From: Dipylidium caninum
Taxonomy: Eukaryota > Platyhelminthes > Cestoda > Cyclophyllidea > Dipylidiidae
Length of the DNA: 64,000 nucleotides
Reading direction: 5' to 3'
Assembly: GCA_017562135.1 (NCBI GenBank)
Contig: QEYB01001583.1
Span: 1-64,000, forward strand
The notes under the pieces were generated by a model, which did no database searches, was not told where the DNA came from, and saw only the letters and a program-made list of their open reading frames with translations. Position 1 is the stretch's first letter. Each line of letters begins with the position of its first letter. The position numbers were made by a program, and so were the translations under genes. This document shows, in pieces, positions 20,961 to 32,805 of this stretch.

Positions 20961-23900
20961 ATTTGTTCCCCTAGGATAAGGGAAGAGGAATCCCTGCCAT
21001 GACGGGAATGCACAGTTTGGTTGCGCAGACCCTCGCCATCACCCTCGTTTACCTGGCCACATGCAGAGAGCTCGTCGTGTCGCCGAGGAAACACAGCTTC
21101 GCCCAAGGATAAATTCACTCTCTGTCAAGTTAAATGCATTCCTTTCCCGCTTTCACTTGCTCTGATCAGTCGTCATGGGTGTTTCATCCCCACCCAACAA
21201 AAACCGTTCATGCATTAGTCCTTTTGTATGGCTTTGCCTGCGGGCAGTGACCGCACAGCGTCATGTGGAATGAGTTCTGACAGGTGCGTCTCATGGTTGA
21301 CAGCGCGTTAATGCACTCACTCGCCAGTCGTCTCACCAAGGCGCTGTTGGAGTCTGAGCGACTGGAGGGACGAGAAGTGGCAATAAGTGGAGAGGCACTG
21401 ATGATCGCAGGCACGAGATATGAAGAAGAAGGTTTTCCGATTGAATGGCCAGTCAACGTTTCAGGCATGTCAATGATGAACACTTGTCAAATGTGGACAT
21501 CGCTTTTGCAGGACATTTCAGCTACCCGAATGCACAGGACTCGGTGATGCAGTGAAGTCAAACGCACCGCAAAATCAACAGACGATTTGATCGACTTCAC
21601 GTTGTCGTGGTGGCGATAGCCACTTAGACGGAACTGTACGAGCCGAGTCGCATGCCTACAAATGACCAAGGTCCACACACCTTTTCAGCTTCACTTGCAC
21701 GGAATGCGTCTATCGGTGCTGAATGTGGCTTATTTCCCTCTCCTATTGGCGAGTTGAAGACACTAGGATTTAGTCAAAGAGGAAAGCATTCAAGAATGAG
21801 AAGGCCTATGAAGCTCCTGCTGCAATGACTAGAGAGGATATGTTGATTGATTATGATATCAACGCAATGATATAAATAAGAATCGAATGGCATGGGTGAA
21901 ATGAGGGCGTAAGTGGAATTAAGAGGTCGAGTGAGGACTAGAAAGCCCAAGCGGGTCGACTTGATCGGACAGCAAATAAACTGGTTACTTGACCCTTCAT
22001 TTCCTACAATCACAACATTAATGTAAAGCAGAAAACTTAGAGTCACGTAGAATTAGCTATCACTGTGGCTGCGCTAGCACACACGAGCACAGACACAGGC
22101 ATACTCAATGTCACACGAATGCACAGACGCACACGCGTGTGCACGCACTTCAAACAAACACGTACATACAGAAAATGCACACCTTCGAAATCGAAATTCC
22201 GTGCTGAATACTGTTCTGGCAGAAGTGCCAACCCACGTCTGTCCGTCTGGTTCAAGCGTGTGATCCATCAAATCGACGTGGGACACGAAGTAACCAACTG
22301 CACATCCCTCGAGAGGAGCCCGCACCTACCGCGAAGCACCGCAGGTGGCACTTTCCTGCAAAGCGCCAATGTTGGCAGCCGTGGTGACTGGATACGTGAG
22401 GTGGTGTTTCGCGCGAGACAAACTGGTCACGGAGACGAAGCTCTCGTGGCCTGTATATCCAGACTCGTGTTGAGAAGTCATGCACTTGTAGGTCGACAAT
22501 ATCTCTCCAAACCAGTAAGAGAAGGCTGAAGTTAGTGGCATCGAAGGATGTCAGGTCGGAGTAGATGTGAGGCATCAAAGGGCAACTGTGGCCATTTCAC
22601 ACGTCGCCGGCCAAAGCAAGGGTGATGAAAGGCGAAGAGAGGCAAAGACATAAGTGCTCTCCCACTCGGACCAATGCTTTTGTTCTGTCGTGAAGATTGG
22701 TTGTGATGCTGACGGCGGGTTGGAAGGCGGTATGACAAATGTTTTGCAAATGGGTAGGATGACAAGTGTGATTGATGGAAAATCACACAGTTCATTTGGT
22801 AACCTTTGAGAAAATCGGTTGTCTCATTCTCCATTTGCCATATTATCACACTTGCTAAGGCCACATTCCATTTCCCAAATCCTCAGATCAGGTCAGACAG
22901 TCGTCAGTTATTTCTCAGTGAGGAGTAAATAGTTGACGGTTTGACAGCTGCTTGGCGTTTGTTCCGAAGTCGTGTACGTATAGAATAATCATTAAATAAA
23001 CTCGCGTACATGAATAAACTGTGGCCTTTGATGGCCTATCTCGGACAGCAAACTTTCATACCTTTCCTAAGCCTTGACTTAAATCATTCATTGCCGCCTT
23101 AACCGATTGTTTCAGCGCTACTCACTGATATCGCGCCTTCCCCTGACCGTGTGCTCCAAACACTCACCAACAATTTAGGCCTCATCCATTTAAGAGGTGC
23201 ACTTCAAATGAATGATGCGAATCAATCGTACATGACCCATTGCACGAACTCGGCATTTAAAATGATATTCGCCCACTGTAACAATGATCGCATCCAACAG
23301 CAGGAGAGTGAACACCGAGGCCCAATCAGATTGGTGCGTGACACTCGACAACTCGAATGGAGAGGTTGCTTTTGAGATGTCATCTTCGTCACTTGTCATG
23401 ATTTGATTGAATGAACATGGTATGAGCAATATGATATCAGTACAATAGTCTCCCCTCAGGGACGAAAAAACGGCGAAGACGCGGCCGTTATAATCACCGA
23501 TCCCCATGTTTACTCACTGCGTTACAAGTAGCCTGTGAATGTGAAAGTTAAGGCATGTCTGTCGAGTGCAGATCATGGGAAATTCATTTCTCTACTCAGT
23601 AGAGAATTGACAGGCACAACTTCCGAGAGAATCGGGAGGAGGCCTGGAAAGTGCCGAGTGGACGATTACCGCCAAGAGTCCGAGTGTCATGAAGCTCCGC
23701 TTCGGCCAACACCTCCTTAAACAAACACAAGGTCTGCAGCCCTTGACTGGTGCCTCTTCGTCGCCACACTGCTCGAGGCAATGCACTTTACCCGACCCGT
23801 AGTCAAACACTTTGCCTGCATGCAAGTCGCTGACACGAAAGGCAACTCACCAAGCTAATTCAAGTGCACACAGGATCTTCAACAGCCACACTCAGGAGGA

Positions 23901-24354
23901 TGTTGTGACAGTGGCGGGACGAGTTAGAAGGTAGCCAGGATCAGGAAGCAAGGGGTTTTTCAGCTAGAATCGACCTTCTGCAGTCAGAGAGTGGCAGTTA
24001 GTTTGAGATTAACTTGACCTGAGGCTTCAAACGTCTCTGACACATTTGTCATACAACTTGTCAAACGGCTTGTGTTACAAGTTTCTCTTTAGCCACGACA
24101 GTTCGGCCCAAACAACTCAGGCGCTAGCGCGTCCGGAGCTTGGCAGCCCGACGCGTCTCATGGTTCGCTCCGGCCCGCAACAAGGCTGAGGCGGCCTCGG
24201 AATAAGCGCCTCAGAGCAGTTTTTATCATCGCTTACCACACCCCGGAGGAGAGCAAACAGTTACGTGACGTCGGAGAGGCATCCAGTGCACCAGCTACCG
24301 TGCTGAATCGTGCCGCTTAAAGGAGGAAGAAGGCTAATTTTTGTGTTTGCTTGC

Positions 24355-24760
24355 TTGATTCTTGTCTGTTTCCACGTGGTCAGGTCAGTCAACGTGCAGG
24401 TCACCTGGCACTCTGTGACAATTTATGGTCGGAAAAGATTCTCACCGCCCAGTCCACACATTTCGTGCCACACGTCTGCATAAGCTGATTTCTTCTCTTC
24501 TCTCAATGTTCACCACTTTCGCCGCCATGTCTGCCCACCGCGCTCATCCGCCGTCCGTGAGTTAATAAGAAAAAGAAGAGAAAGTAGAACAAGTAAAGGG
24601 GGAGCGTCAACTCCTCATATGCATTTATCTATGGTCTCCATCCCAAATGGTATATATTTTAGTCGTGGTGACAAGGAGAAACGGAGGAGACAGGCACGTA
24701 TGCCACTTCATTTCATGCGTAGTAGCTGCAGTGGCAATTTTCGCCGCTTCTACCTTTATG
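24355..24760 (-). pseudogene. C-terminal tail fragment of a gp50-like gene (second copy)
   Basis: Same truncated fragment as 9,360-9,745: tail and 3' flank only, joined to a (TTC)n array on its upstream side. An added base in 'gacaaggagaaacggagg' shifts its frame relative to the 56 kb copy. Confidence 0.5.
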
Positions 24761-25454
24761 ATCAAGGCTTCTTCTTCTTTTTCTTTTTCTTCTTCTTCTT
24801 CTTCTTCGTCGTTGTCGTCGTGGTCGACTTAATGAGGAGCACATTGTTTTTAGAATCATTTGTTTTCGTGATTCGCATGATACTGCATGACGTATCATTG
24901 TGCTGCCCTCGTGTGTAAGGCACACTCGATTTCAACTGTGAAACTTTATACCTTCGGAGTTGCACGTATGCGTACGAGCTCACCTCTAAGTTGCTTAATT
25001 GTCTGGTGCTATTTCTTCAGAATTCATTTGCACGGCCTTCACGATCACCGTTGACGGTTTTGTAAGGCGCATCTTACGTCTCTGTGGTTCGACCACAAGC
25101 ATTGCACAGGGAGTTTAAACGCAGGCAACTATTGAGTGTTGACTCTACCAGTATAACAATTCCATGCCTGCCATGTGACCGCCTCACTCCAACATGGCAA
25201 ACAAGCTGTCTTACCTGACAAAAGGTAACCTTGCTGATGCTCGCTCATTACAGTGGCCTTCGCTCCCCCGCACACGCCAAGTCACCGACACGAAGGCTGC
25301 GCTTGAAGCGTGCGCGGTTGGGGAATCAGACGACGCTGAGCAGAAACGGAACATACTCACGCGAGACCATCACACGGAGGTTTCAAAAAACGACGATGAA
25401 CTGGGGGTACATTGCCCTTCCTTTTACCATGCCACGAGACCGTTTTTCTTGCCG

Positions 25455-25496
25455 TGTGCAGTCTTAACTAATGGACACCCTCACCTGCATAAATAG
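25455..25496 (+). promoter_or_regulatory. Shared promoter module with TAAATA core
   Basis: 'cttaactaatggacaccctc' followed by 'gcataaatagcc'. The core is intact here and stands about 37 bases before the ATG at 25,533, so transcription from it would give a very short 5' leader. Confidence 0.65.
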
Positions 25497-25532
25497 CCGC
25501 ACAAAAATTTATGTAGCATCCATCCATTCGGA

Positions 25533-26520
25533 ATGCACGTCAGCGCACCAGTCAAACTCCTCCCCTCCTCCTCCTCCTTTCTCCTCGCCCCTGGCTATTG
25601 CCTTGTACTTCCGCAGAGGAGGAGAAGAGGGTGCACTTCTACTCTGACTACAGTCCAATGAGTAAGCACCCGTTTCATCTCTGATCCGCATTGCATGACA
25701 ACTGACACCCCACCCACACCCTCCGCCTAACTCGCTTCTCCCCGCAGGTCGCTGTCCGTCTCTCGCGCCTACGACGTCGAGGCCGTCACCAAGACCATCG
25801 CCCACCTCGTCCACACTGGCTATAAGGCGTTGTGCATCAAACGGCCTTATTTAAATGAAGATTGGCGTGGCGACGACACCATCGTCTCGTGGAGTTCGGA
25901 TTGTCAAGGGGTCTCGCAGTTCAAAAATGCAATTCGAATGCTTTGTAGAGGGACGTAATTTGAGCTCCACACGCTGTTGCACGGACTCGGGTCCGCCTCA
26001 GCATGTTACCCATCCTCTCAACTTGCATGCCTCGCCTCGCCTCGCTCTAAATGAGAACATCTTACAACGCCTCGCTTCCACCTTCAATTCTCCCCTTTGT
26101 ATCGTCTGTTTTGCTTCCGGATACGAAAGATACCAGGCAGCGTGAAGAGTGGCGACACGATTTCACCGCTCTCTTCAACCTTCCTGCAAGATGTAAGCAG
26201 ACTACACGGAGAAGAACGCCTTCGTCATCAGTCGCGTCTTCATCCTCGTCGACGCGAAGGTGCAGTCCAACAATGTGCTGCGCATCAACAGGGTGAAGCA
26301 GCTGCACGCCGAGGTGAGGTCCACACACGTGAAGGTTTCCTCATGACTCAGTGCGTGCAGTGGTGGTGGCATACGTGCCTACGCCTGTAACCACGGCTAA
26401 ATTATATACCATTTCGGGTGGGAATGACAAGTGCATGTGAAAGTTTACGCTACTCGTCTTTGTTCTCCTCGTCCTTCCTTCTCCTTCTGCTTAACCAGCA
26501 AATGGGATGAGCGCGGTGGG
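25533..26520 (+). pseudogene. Group A gp50-like copy with frameshifted signal peptide
   Basis: The start ATG is present, but the CTC-repeat part of exon 1 has changed length ('ctcctcccctcctcctcctc'), so Leu codons become Pro/Ser codons and the signal peptide is lost. Exon 2 (about 25,747-25,990) has a two-base TC insertion right after 'cgctgtccgtc', and exon 3 (about 26,200-26,345) loses bases near 26,340 ('gtttcctcatgactcagtgcg'), ending its frame early. The tail at 26,430-26,490 is shortened. Promoter and splice signals remain, so RNA could be made, but the protein would be unrelated to the family. Confidence 0.7.
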
Positions 26521-26559
26521 CAGACATCGTGGCGAGAGTGGTGGAGTTGTGGGATGGGG

Positions 26560-26768
26560 GGAGGAGAGAGCACAACGGCGTAATTGGCATCTCCCGTGTC
26601 ACCTTCATTCACAGCGAAGTGACCGCCAAACACCGTTTGGTGATGTATGACGAAGATCAACTGCGCAGCCTCCTCCTCTTCGGTCTGCGTGCCACAATTC
26701 TCCGAAATCAACTGTTCAATAAACCTTCGAACGTACTTACCATCGAACTCCTCTGCCATGTAGAATGA
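26560..26768 (+). pseudogene. Group B exon 3 fragment
   Basis: Begins abruptly at 'gcacaacggcgtaattggca' directly after the 3' flank of the preceding group A copy and stays open through 'TFIHSEVTAKHRLVMYDED' to a stop after 'CHVE'. No acceptor, exon 1 or exon 2 precedes it. The same junction is present at 58,495-58,505, so the truncation happened before the 15-kb unit was copied. Confidence 0.65.
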
Positions 26769-26879
26769 AGATGGCTTTGCGAAGCAGGAGACCCTCTCGT
26801 TCTGCCTACTCTGAGGACAGGTTGTGTAGCGGGTCGCCCTTCTGAATTAGGTGGTTTGAGGAAGAGGGCGCCGTGTTGT

Positions 26880-28450
26880 GTGCTTTAGTCACCACACGGC
26901 TGACAGTAAAGTGCAGCCTTCTCGTGGGCTCGGGGGTGGGGGTGGGTGGGTGGGGGATGAGCTTAGACGAGAGTTGTTTCGACAACATGTGCGGTAGGTC
27001 TCGTTTGGAAGAGTGGCGGCTTGAAGGGTGTGACGATGAAGGCGGTCGCAGAGTGTGAAGCGATTAACTCGGCATAGTTGGGGTGGGAAGCGTGAATGGG
27101 TGAACTGCGCCATCACTAAGTTTCAACAGAAAATATTCAGCATCACAGCAAAAGCACCCAAACAAATCAGTCTCGTCAGCATACGAAATTATACTGTTAG
27201 CCAGCAGGCCAACTTTCGACAAGAGCTTCTGCATCACTGTCCTGAACACCAGGAATAACAAGAGGCTTCAATCGGCAAATTGAAGAGAGTCATACAGTCG
27301 CTGCATCCTCGCCTGCCCTCAACACTTCCATGCCAAGCAGTCTTGACAGCAAGACGAGAAACAGACGGCGCCGTCGACCTCCTTCTCCTCCACCTTGCCC
27401 AACGTGGTGTGGTCGGCGAATGGGAGAGGAGAGGCAAGGTGGAGAGAGCGTTGTGAGCATGGACTTCCCCACAGTCCACTCGTCCGACTGCGAAGCCACT
27501 ACCACCCACTCGTCTGACAGGTCCCGTGAATCAGGCATGCGAATTGGCGACGGTTTTCTCGTAAGGAGACCGCTTTTGCCTTCAACTGTTCTCCCGCGCC
27601 GTTTTCGGCGCTTCTGTATTGAGAAAACATGTTTATCGGGTAACGCAAGAACTTAATTCGACAGTAGACCGGGTCATTCACTCACTGAACACAACACTTC
27701 TTTCAAATACTGGCCCATTTTTAATGTTGACACTCCACTTGTTTTCACCTCGTCAAGACGTAGTGCCTCTTCTTAGTGTCATGCGAGTGTCCAGTTAGGA
27801 ACACTATTTTGCGCGCTCAACACTCGTGGTGGCAAGAATGAAATGATTTCGGGCTGAAGGGTGCACAAATAAAATCGCCTCATGTGTTTTGAAGGACTGA
27901 GCCAGCGTGTTTCCACACAAACACGTACTTCATGCCGACGAATCTTCGTGGCGCTGACGACTCCTTCCACTGACAAAGCAGTTCATATGGGAAAGAGGTG
28001 GACTTTGATATGCGCGCTAAGCAAGTCTACCTCCACAAGTGAGGCAATTGAATAACTTCAGGCGTTGGTTCATTGGGTGAATCGTCCATCCACATCGACT
28101 GACAAACTGGCACGAAAATGCGTCCATGACATGGAAGGCACAAACGAGAAGTCTCAAGAAACCACTTCAGCGCCCCTCGTAAACACCCCAAGTGCCTTCG
28201 TGGCATCGCTCGAGCTCAGCCTGACTTTTGCCTGCCTGTTTCTCCTTGGTCACGTGGATTAACCTGCAGGCCACTTGCCTCTCCGTGATAATTTGTCGTC
28301 AGAACGGAACCTCAACACCCATTCCACACACTCCCGCCTCACCTCATGGCAAAGCCGAGTCTACTCTCCTCTCTCCCCTCCTCGCCTCCTCGCCTCCCCC
28401 CCACCCCACATACTCCACCACCCTCGCCACTACGTCTGTCCACTGCGCTC
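26880..28450. repeat. Blocks E, G (deleted), H and F
   Basis: Same order as 11,330-13,265. Block E has its GGGT-type run at 26,930-26,957. Block G is cut: at about 27,500 it jumps over the 'gtctccacgccgcttcagct' part to 'gacaggtcccgtgaatcagg', then rejoins near 27,600. Blocks H (27,750-28,070) and F (28,100-28,450) follow. I see no intact gene here. Confidence 0.6.
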
Positions 28451-29300
28451 ATCCACCGTCTGCTAGTTAGGAACACAGGAGAGGCAGTAGAAGAACAAGG
28501 AAAGGAGGAGCGTACACACGCCACACGCGTTTGTCTATGGCCTTCATCCAAAAATGTATATATTTTTGTCGTGATAACAGGCGAAACGGAGAAGGTAGGC
28601 ACGTATGCCACTCTCCACCACTGCACACAATTCATCGCTGTCCCGAAGAATCGTCACGTGTTTGGACTTCACCTCGGCGTGAAACTGCTTCACACTGGTT
28701 GATGCGGAGGACGTCGTTGTGCTGCACCTTCGCGCCGACGAGGATGCCGAGTGGCGATAACGAAGGCGTTTCTTTCTCCGTGGTGCCTTCCCTTAACTTC
28801 TTGCGGGGATGCAGAAGAAGGCTCTGGTTAGAGGCGACACGATGCGAAGCGAAGCAGGGCGAGGTATGTAAGTGGGGAGGGTATAGAGTAAACCTACTGA
28901 GGGGGACCCGAAACGTTGGAGTAACTGCGTGTGAAAGCTTCAAATTTTTTATCCCTTCGACGGAGCATTGGAATTTTATTTCTGACGGCGACACCTCATG
29001 ACAATGGGAAGTCCACGAGACGATGGTATCGTCGCCTCGCCACACTTTCGTTGAAGTAAGGCCAAATGATGGACAACGCCTTATAGCCAAGTTTTGGACG
29101 AGGTGGGCGATGTTCTCGGTGATTGGCCACGATGTCGTAGGTGCGAAACGGACAGCGGCCCGCTGGAAAGAAAGTGAGATTTAGATGGACTGGTGTTGGG
29201 GTATGTGGGTGGGCGATTGGGGGCGGGGGGACGGGAGGGTACGGGTGGCGATTGCCAGAAAAGGAGAAAGGGACTTTTAATGAGAACTGGGCTATGAGCT
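28340..29300 (-). pseudogene. Group A gp50-like copy lacking exon 1
   Basis: Exon 2 starts near 29,162 after a ctttctttccag acceptor and continues with the usual 'GYKALSII'-type segment, with an extra base near 29,091. Exon 3 lies at about 28,800-28,560. There are additional bases near 28,765-28,790 ('gcgtttctttctccgtggtg') and near 28,935. At about 29,270-29,300 the first intron is joined to 'gctatgagctgctttcctct', which is upstream block sequence, so exon 1 and the promoter have been deleted. This deletion differs from the one at 1,200 and 51,850, so exon 1 was lost at least twice. Confidence 0.7.
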
Positions 29301-29329
29301 GCTTTCCTCTAGCTTTCTCTATTTGTGCG

Positions 29330-29800
29330 AGCAGACGTACATGCTGCGTCAGCGCCTCCCCCGTATCTTGTAAACTTCATCGGCTGGATGGATCGAAGGC
29401 CACTGCAAAGAGCGCGCATCAACAGAGTCAACTGTTGTCTTTTAAGACAGCTTATTTAACATGATGGAGGGAGGCGGTCACCTGACCACCATGCTTTCGC
29501 ATACTGGACGCACGCTGAGGCAAGATCCCATTCTCTTGCTTCTACTCTCCCCTCGGCAGATGACCTCATGCTGAAGAGCTTGGAGGTGGAGGAGGAGCAG
29601 GTTGACGCCGTCGTGTGTTCCTCCCTTTGCCTCCAAGACTGCCGGCGAATAAGGGCTTTGAAGGCAGACGATGATGTCGAAACTGCATGGTCAACGTCTC
29701 TACTCTTTCCCTTTGTTCAAGTCAGTGGTGCAGACGAGCCTCTATGCCAGTAATAACTGTGGATCTCCGTCGAAAATTTGGTACTGACCCTCAACAAGCA
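29330..29800 (-). repeat. Upstream block U (truncated)
   Basis: Inverted-orientation copy of block U, starting within it because of the deletion at 29,300. It ends at 'ttggtactgaccctcaaca', after which a short exon 3 piece of another gene type starts on the plus strand. Confidence 0.55.
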
Positions 29801-29859
29801 GTGTAAACAGTGATTGATAGCCTTTAATTGTCTCTAATTAGGAAATTCTTTTACTCTCC

Positions 29860-30250
29860 TCAAGACTTAAAGGCATCCTCGCCGACGTGTAAAAAGGTGC
29901 AGTAAAACGACGTAGCTGCGAAGCTTTATTAGAGGACAGTGGTTCCATGGGCGCGGCGGGCAGACATTAGTAGCGTTGGTGGTGGACTTTTGTGAGGAGA
30001 GAAGAATCCGCGTGGACAGAGGTGTAGCGGGAATGTGTACAGTGGGCGTCGAGGTTCTTTTAGACAGAAACCTGTCAAGGAGAGCCAAGTGGCCTGCAGG
30101 TTGACCAACCTGACCACCTGGAAGCCTGTTAGTGGCAGGCAGGAAGCAGGCAAATGTCTGCCCGCATCCTCTTCAAAGCGGCACAGTTCAACACTTGGTG
30201 GGTCAAGCAAAGCCTCGAAGGCAGTTGAAATGTTGTCGAGGACACTGAAG
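29860..30250 (+). pseudogene. Exon 3 piece joined to 3' flank
   Basis: About 60 bases ('GILADVKVQ' with a stop, then 'NDV') match the middle of exon 3. The sequence jumps near 29,925 to the 3' flank ('gggcgcggcgggcagacatt'), skipping the rest of exon 3 and the tail. The flank is the diverged version of block F ('ctggaagcctgttagtggca'). The same junction is present at 62,300-62,360. Confidence 0.5.
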
Positions 30251-30496
30251 TAGTTTCATGAGGTTTCGCCTTGTTTCGTTCTATGCCTTGGGTGAATGTC
30301 GCGTTTGTTTGTAGTTCAAGTGGATAGAAGTAAGTTCTGCTGAACCAATTGGTGTAGATGTTAATTTCCGTCGCTAGTCAGTCGAGAATCGACGGCACGT
30401 AGTTGGTGTCTCGAAGATAACATTTTGCCTCAGACTTCCAAACACATGACGCGATTTCATTGTGTTCCCGCTCGCCTCGACTGCCTAGCGATCATC

Positions 30497-30529
30497 TTCA
30501 GTTCAGTTCAGTTGAGTTCAGTTCAGTTT
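30497..30529 (+). repeat. (CAGTT)n minisatellite
   Basis: About six tandem pentamers, 'ttcagttcagttcagttgag' and onward. The repeat is also present at 62,923-62,955; the inverted copy near 50,322-50,346 is shorter. It lies about 30-60 bases upstream of a promoter module in each case. Confidence 0.85.
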
Positions 30530-30559
30530 CCAAGGCGGGAGTTGTGGCCTTGAACAGAA

Positions 30560-30830
30560 AACAGTCTTCGTTAATGGACACTTGGAAGGCATAAAGACTT
30601 GCACAACACCTCGGCGGGTCGGCAACAACCATCTCCCGTGTCACCTTCATTCGCAGCGAAGTGACCGCCAAACACCATTTGGTGACGTACGACGAGGAGG
30701 CCTGCACAGTCCGTCGCTTTGGCACAGTCATTCTCCCATCCACCTGCCTTCATCAACATTCGAGCTGCGAAATTTCGTGCATCTCTGACATGTGAATTGT
30801 CGTGCATCTCTGACATGTAGAATGAAGGCC
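30560..30830 (+). pseudogene. Promoter module fused directly to group B-type exon 3
   Basis: The module 'cttcgttaatggacacttgg' with 'gcataaagac' (30,560-30,597) is followed by 'gtcggcaacaacc', the same leader as before the group B exon 1 at 39,143. The sequence then jumps at about 30,631 into the middle of exon 3 ('atctcccgtgtcaccttcat'). Exons 1 and 2 are missing. Downstream is a 30-base tandem duplication ('cgtgcatctctgacatgtga'/'...tagaatg', near 30,777-30,825). The fusion recurs at 62,983-63,100. If transcribed, the RNA would have no family start codon. Confidence 0.6.
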
Positions 30831-31376
30831 GCATTGCTTCGCATGAGATGTCTTGTTCTGCCACTCAGAGGACAGGTTGTCCGCCAGGTCGTTTGTCCGA
30901 AATGAGTGGTTCGGGGAGCGGAGACGGCTGTTGGCTTTCGTCACAACAGGACTCACTGTAAAGCCCATCACCTCGTGGGCTTGGGGCGGGTAGGAAGCAT
31001 AGACGAGAGTGGAGGCGAGCGCAGTCAGTTGTGTGGGCACATGTGCGGTAGATGCCGTTTGGCAGAGTGACAGCTTGAAGGGTGTGGCGATGGAAGCGGC
31101 GGCAGAGTGGGAAGCGATGAACTCGGGTTTCACTGAAGTTTCCGTCTCTTCAGCCACCAGCCTCAGGGGACGGCGAGCGGAACCGTGGATAGCTTACCTG
31201 AGCCGTGAAAATGTACACCCTCGGGAGTTATTTCCACACTCCCTCACACGCTTCACGTCGTTCGCAGCTGCGATTACGCGCATATCCTGAGATCGCAAAC
31301 GGCCGCACTCTTCACACAAGTCCATCACCGAAGAATAAGCCTCACACTTCGTCTTCGTCTACTTAATGTCTATCCG

Positions 31377-31709
31377 TCAGTTGCGGACGCATTGCTGACC
31401 TCCTTCAGTGTGCGCAGACGCGCTTCTCGGGCGAGTGGAGTGACGCCGCCCCACCGCACTTTGGACAACGAATGTCTTCCCACTCCGTTTCTCAAGCACG
31501 TCGTCTTCTACGCAGATCTTTCGGTGACGCTGAGCTAAAGTAAGGCGGACGACTGTGAACGCCCTCGTAGCAGAAAACAGGTGGCCGCTGATTTCTGCAC
31601 GATTGCCATTGTTGGATGGTGACGTGAGTTGGGTGTGAAACAAACAAAACACACTGCTTCCAATCGACAGGAATTTTAGCTTGCAACAACCACCCCGACC
31701 TTTCTTCAT
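31377..31709 (-). CDS. Hypothetical frame, paralogous to 44,044-43,520
   Basis: On the minus strand this frame and the one at 44,044-43,520 share peptide patterns despite clear DNA divergence: 'AT.AFT.V.LTL' against 'TTKASTAVHLTF', and 'GKTFVVQSAVGRRHST' against 'AKTFVVKGEVGRRHST'. Similarity at the amino-acid level across diverged copies suggests past or present coding. No start signal, splice site or known domain is evident, and the position relative to exon 3 of the gp50-like family ('EKNAFVI...') only weakly suggests a distant relative. Could equally be a decayed exon. Confidence 0.25.
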   Translation of the reverse strand: MKKGRGGCCKLKFLSIGSSVFCLFHTQLTSPSNNGNRAEISGHLFSATRAFTVVRLTLAQRHRKICVEDDVLEKRSGKTFVVQSAVGRRHSTRPRSASAHTEGGQQCVRN

Positions 31710-31899
31710 AGGGGAATTGTGTCATATCAATTCGGCGTTGAGCTTGTGCATGGGTTTTTCCATGTGACAAGTCGATTCACTGGATTCTGGCACTTTCAGT
31801 CCCTCTTCTCTCATCCACACAGACGTCGAAGCAGTCGTTGCGATGTTTCGTTGTTTTGGTTTGAAGAAAATGTGATTGCGCCGATTCAGGCCCATACAC

Positions 31900-32180
31900 G
31901 CGGAAGCTTGCCTTAGTTGGTGACTTTTTCCGCCAAGGTCAGAGGCACCACCGGCAACGGTAAAATCAAAAAGTCTGTCGCAGTGCCCTCCAAGTGGCTA
32001 TCCTCTCCTCCCACAGTGTGAGTGCCAGCGAGAGAGCTCAGACGATGGCAAATTGCGCGCTGATATCTCGACCGGTGATGATCTTACGTTGTACAGGGAC
32101 AGCACTGTGGGTGGATTTTGTAGTTTGTTGGAGATGCAGAATATCTACGCGCAAATGATCGTCCGTGTAACTTTAGACGA
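31900..32180 (+). pseudogene. Diverged, broken copy of the 44,288-44,605 frame
   Basis: Matches in pieces: 'TFSAKVRGTTGNGKIK' against 'TFFVKATGGSAAIK', then 'SARELRRWQIAR' against 'SATELGQEQIAL', and 'FVGDAEYLRAND' against 'LVGDTKYLLADK'. Stops lie between the pieces. It supports the view that the 44 kb frame was coding at the time the two diverged. Confidence 0.35.
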
Positions 32181-32805
32181 ACTTGGTCATTCTTCACTTC
32201 CACCAGTGATCCACTCGAAGACGCCGCTTTGTGTTGTCGTAACTACTTACTCATCACGTGTTTACGTCAGACGAACTATCACTGTACTACCAGTGCCTTG
32301 GCATTGGAGCTGCCCTCCGAAGGTCGCGGATGGATTTCCACTCTCACCTCCAACGTCGGAAGCATACCTCTTGCAGGTCTGTGACTGTTGACAGCCAGAG
32401 GCAGTTCGAGGGCACATTTCGTGGACTTCAACATGGGAATGCATCCGTCTAGTCGATCTGAATCCCCGCCTAACCACCAGACGAAAGTGACTCCTGCACG
32501 ACTGCCTCCACAAAGATTTCCAATCTGACGCATCAACAAGCCCGGAGACCGAGCGGGTCTCCCTCGTTCTCATACACACGCCGACTGCACGACATGAAGG
32601 GGACGCAGCAGGAAGGAACGCTGTCCGATGAGGTTGAGACAAGTCCAGGTGGTCCGAGTGCACTGTTCAACGTGAATGGGAGTTTTGATGGCACCATAAG
32701 AGGCATTAGGCAAGTGACTCTGCAGTCTTTCTCAGTCGCTAAGGCTGAGGCTCGCTGATTGCGTAATGATGACGCGGGCCCATGTGGATAGAATGTGATG
32801 CAGCG

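Larger units (their letters stand above)
20990..26850 (+). repeat. Second copy of the 15-kb unit, first half
   Basis: Parallels 5,740-11,320 with a nearly constant offset of about 15.0 kb (for example 8,537 and 23,535), and 53,640-58,765 from about 21,740 onward. It contains, in order: spacer, shortened CA array (22,078-22,170), block D, HWAVF-exon remnant, triplicated spacer, tail fragment, (TTC)n, and a group A copy with group B exon 3. Small indels relative to the first copy are mostly single bases missing here but present at 6-11 kb. Confidence 0.8.

Noticed and set aside
24762..24983. Lys/Ser/Phe-run proteins near the (TTC)n arrays
   Set aside because: Produced by the trinucleotide repeat in three frames; the flanking sequence is a truncated gene tail.
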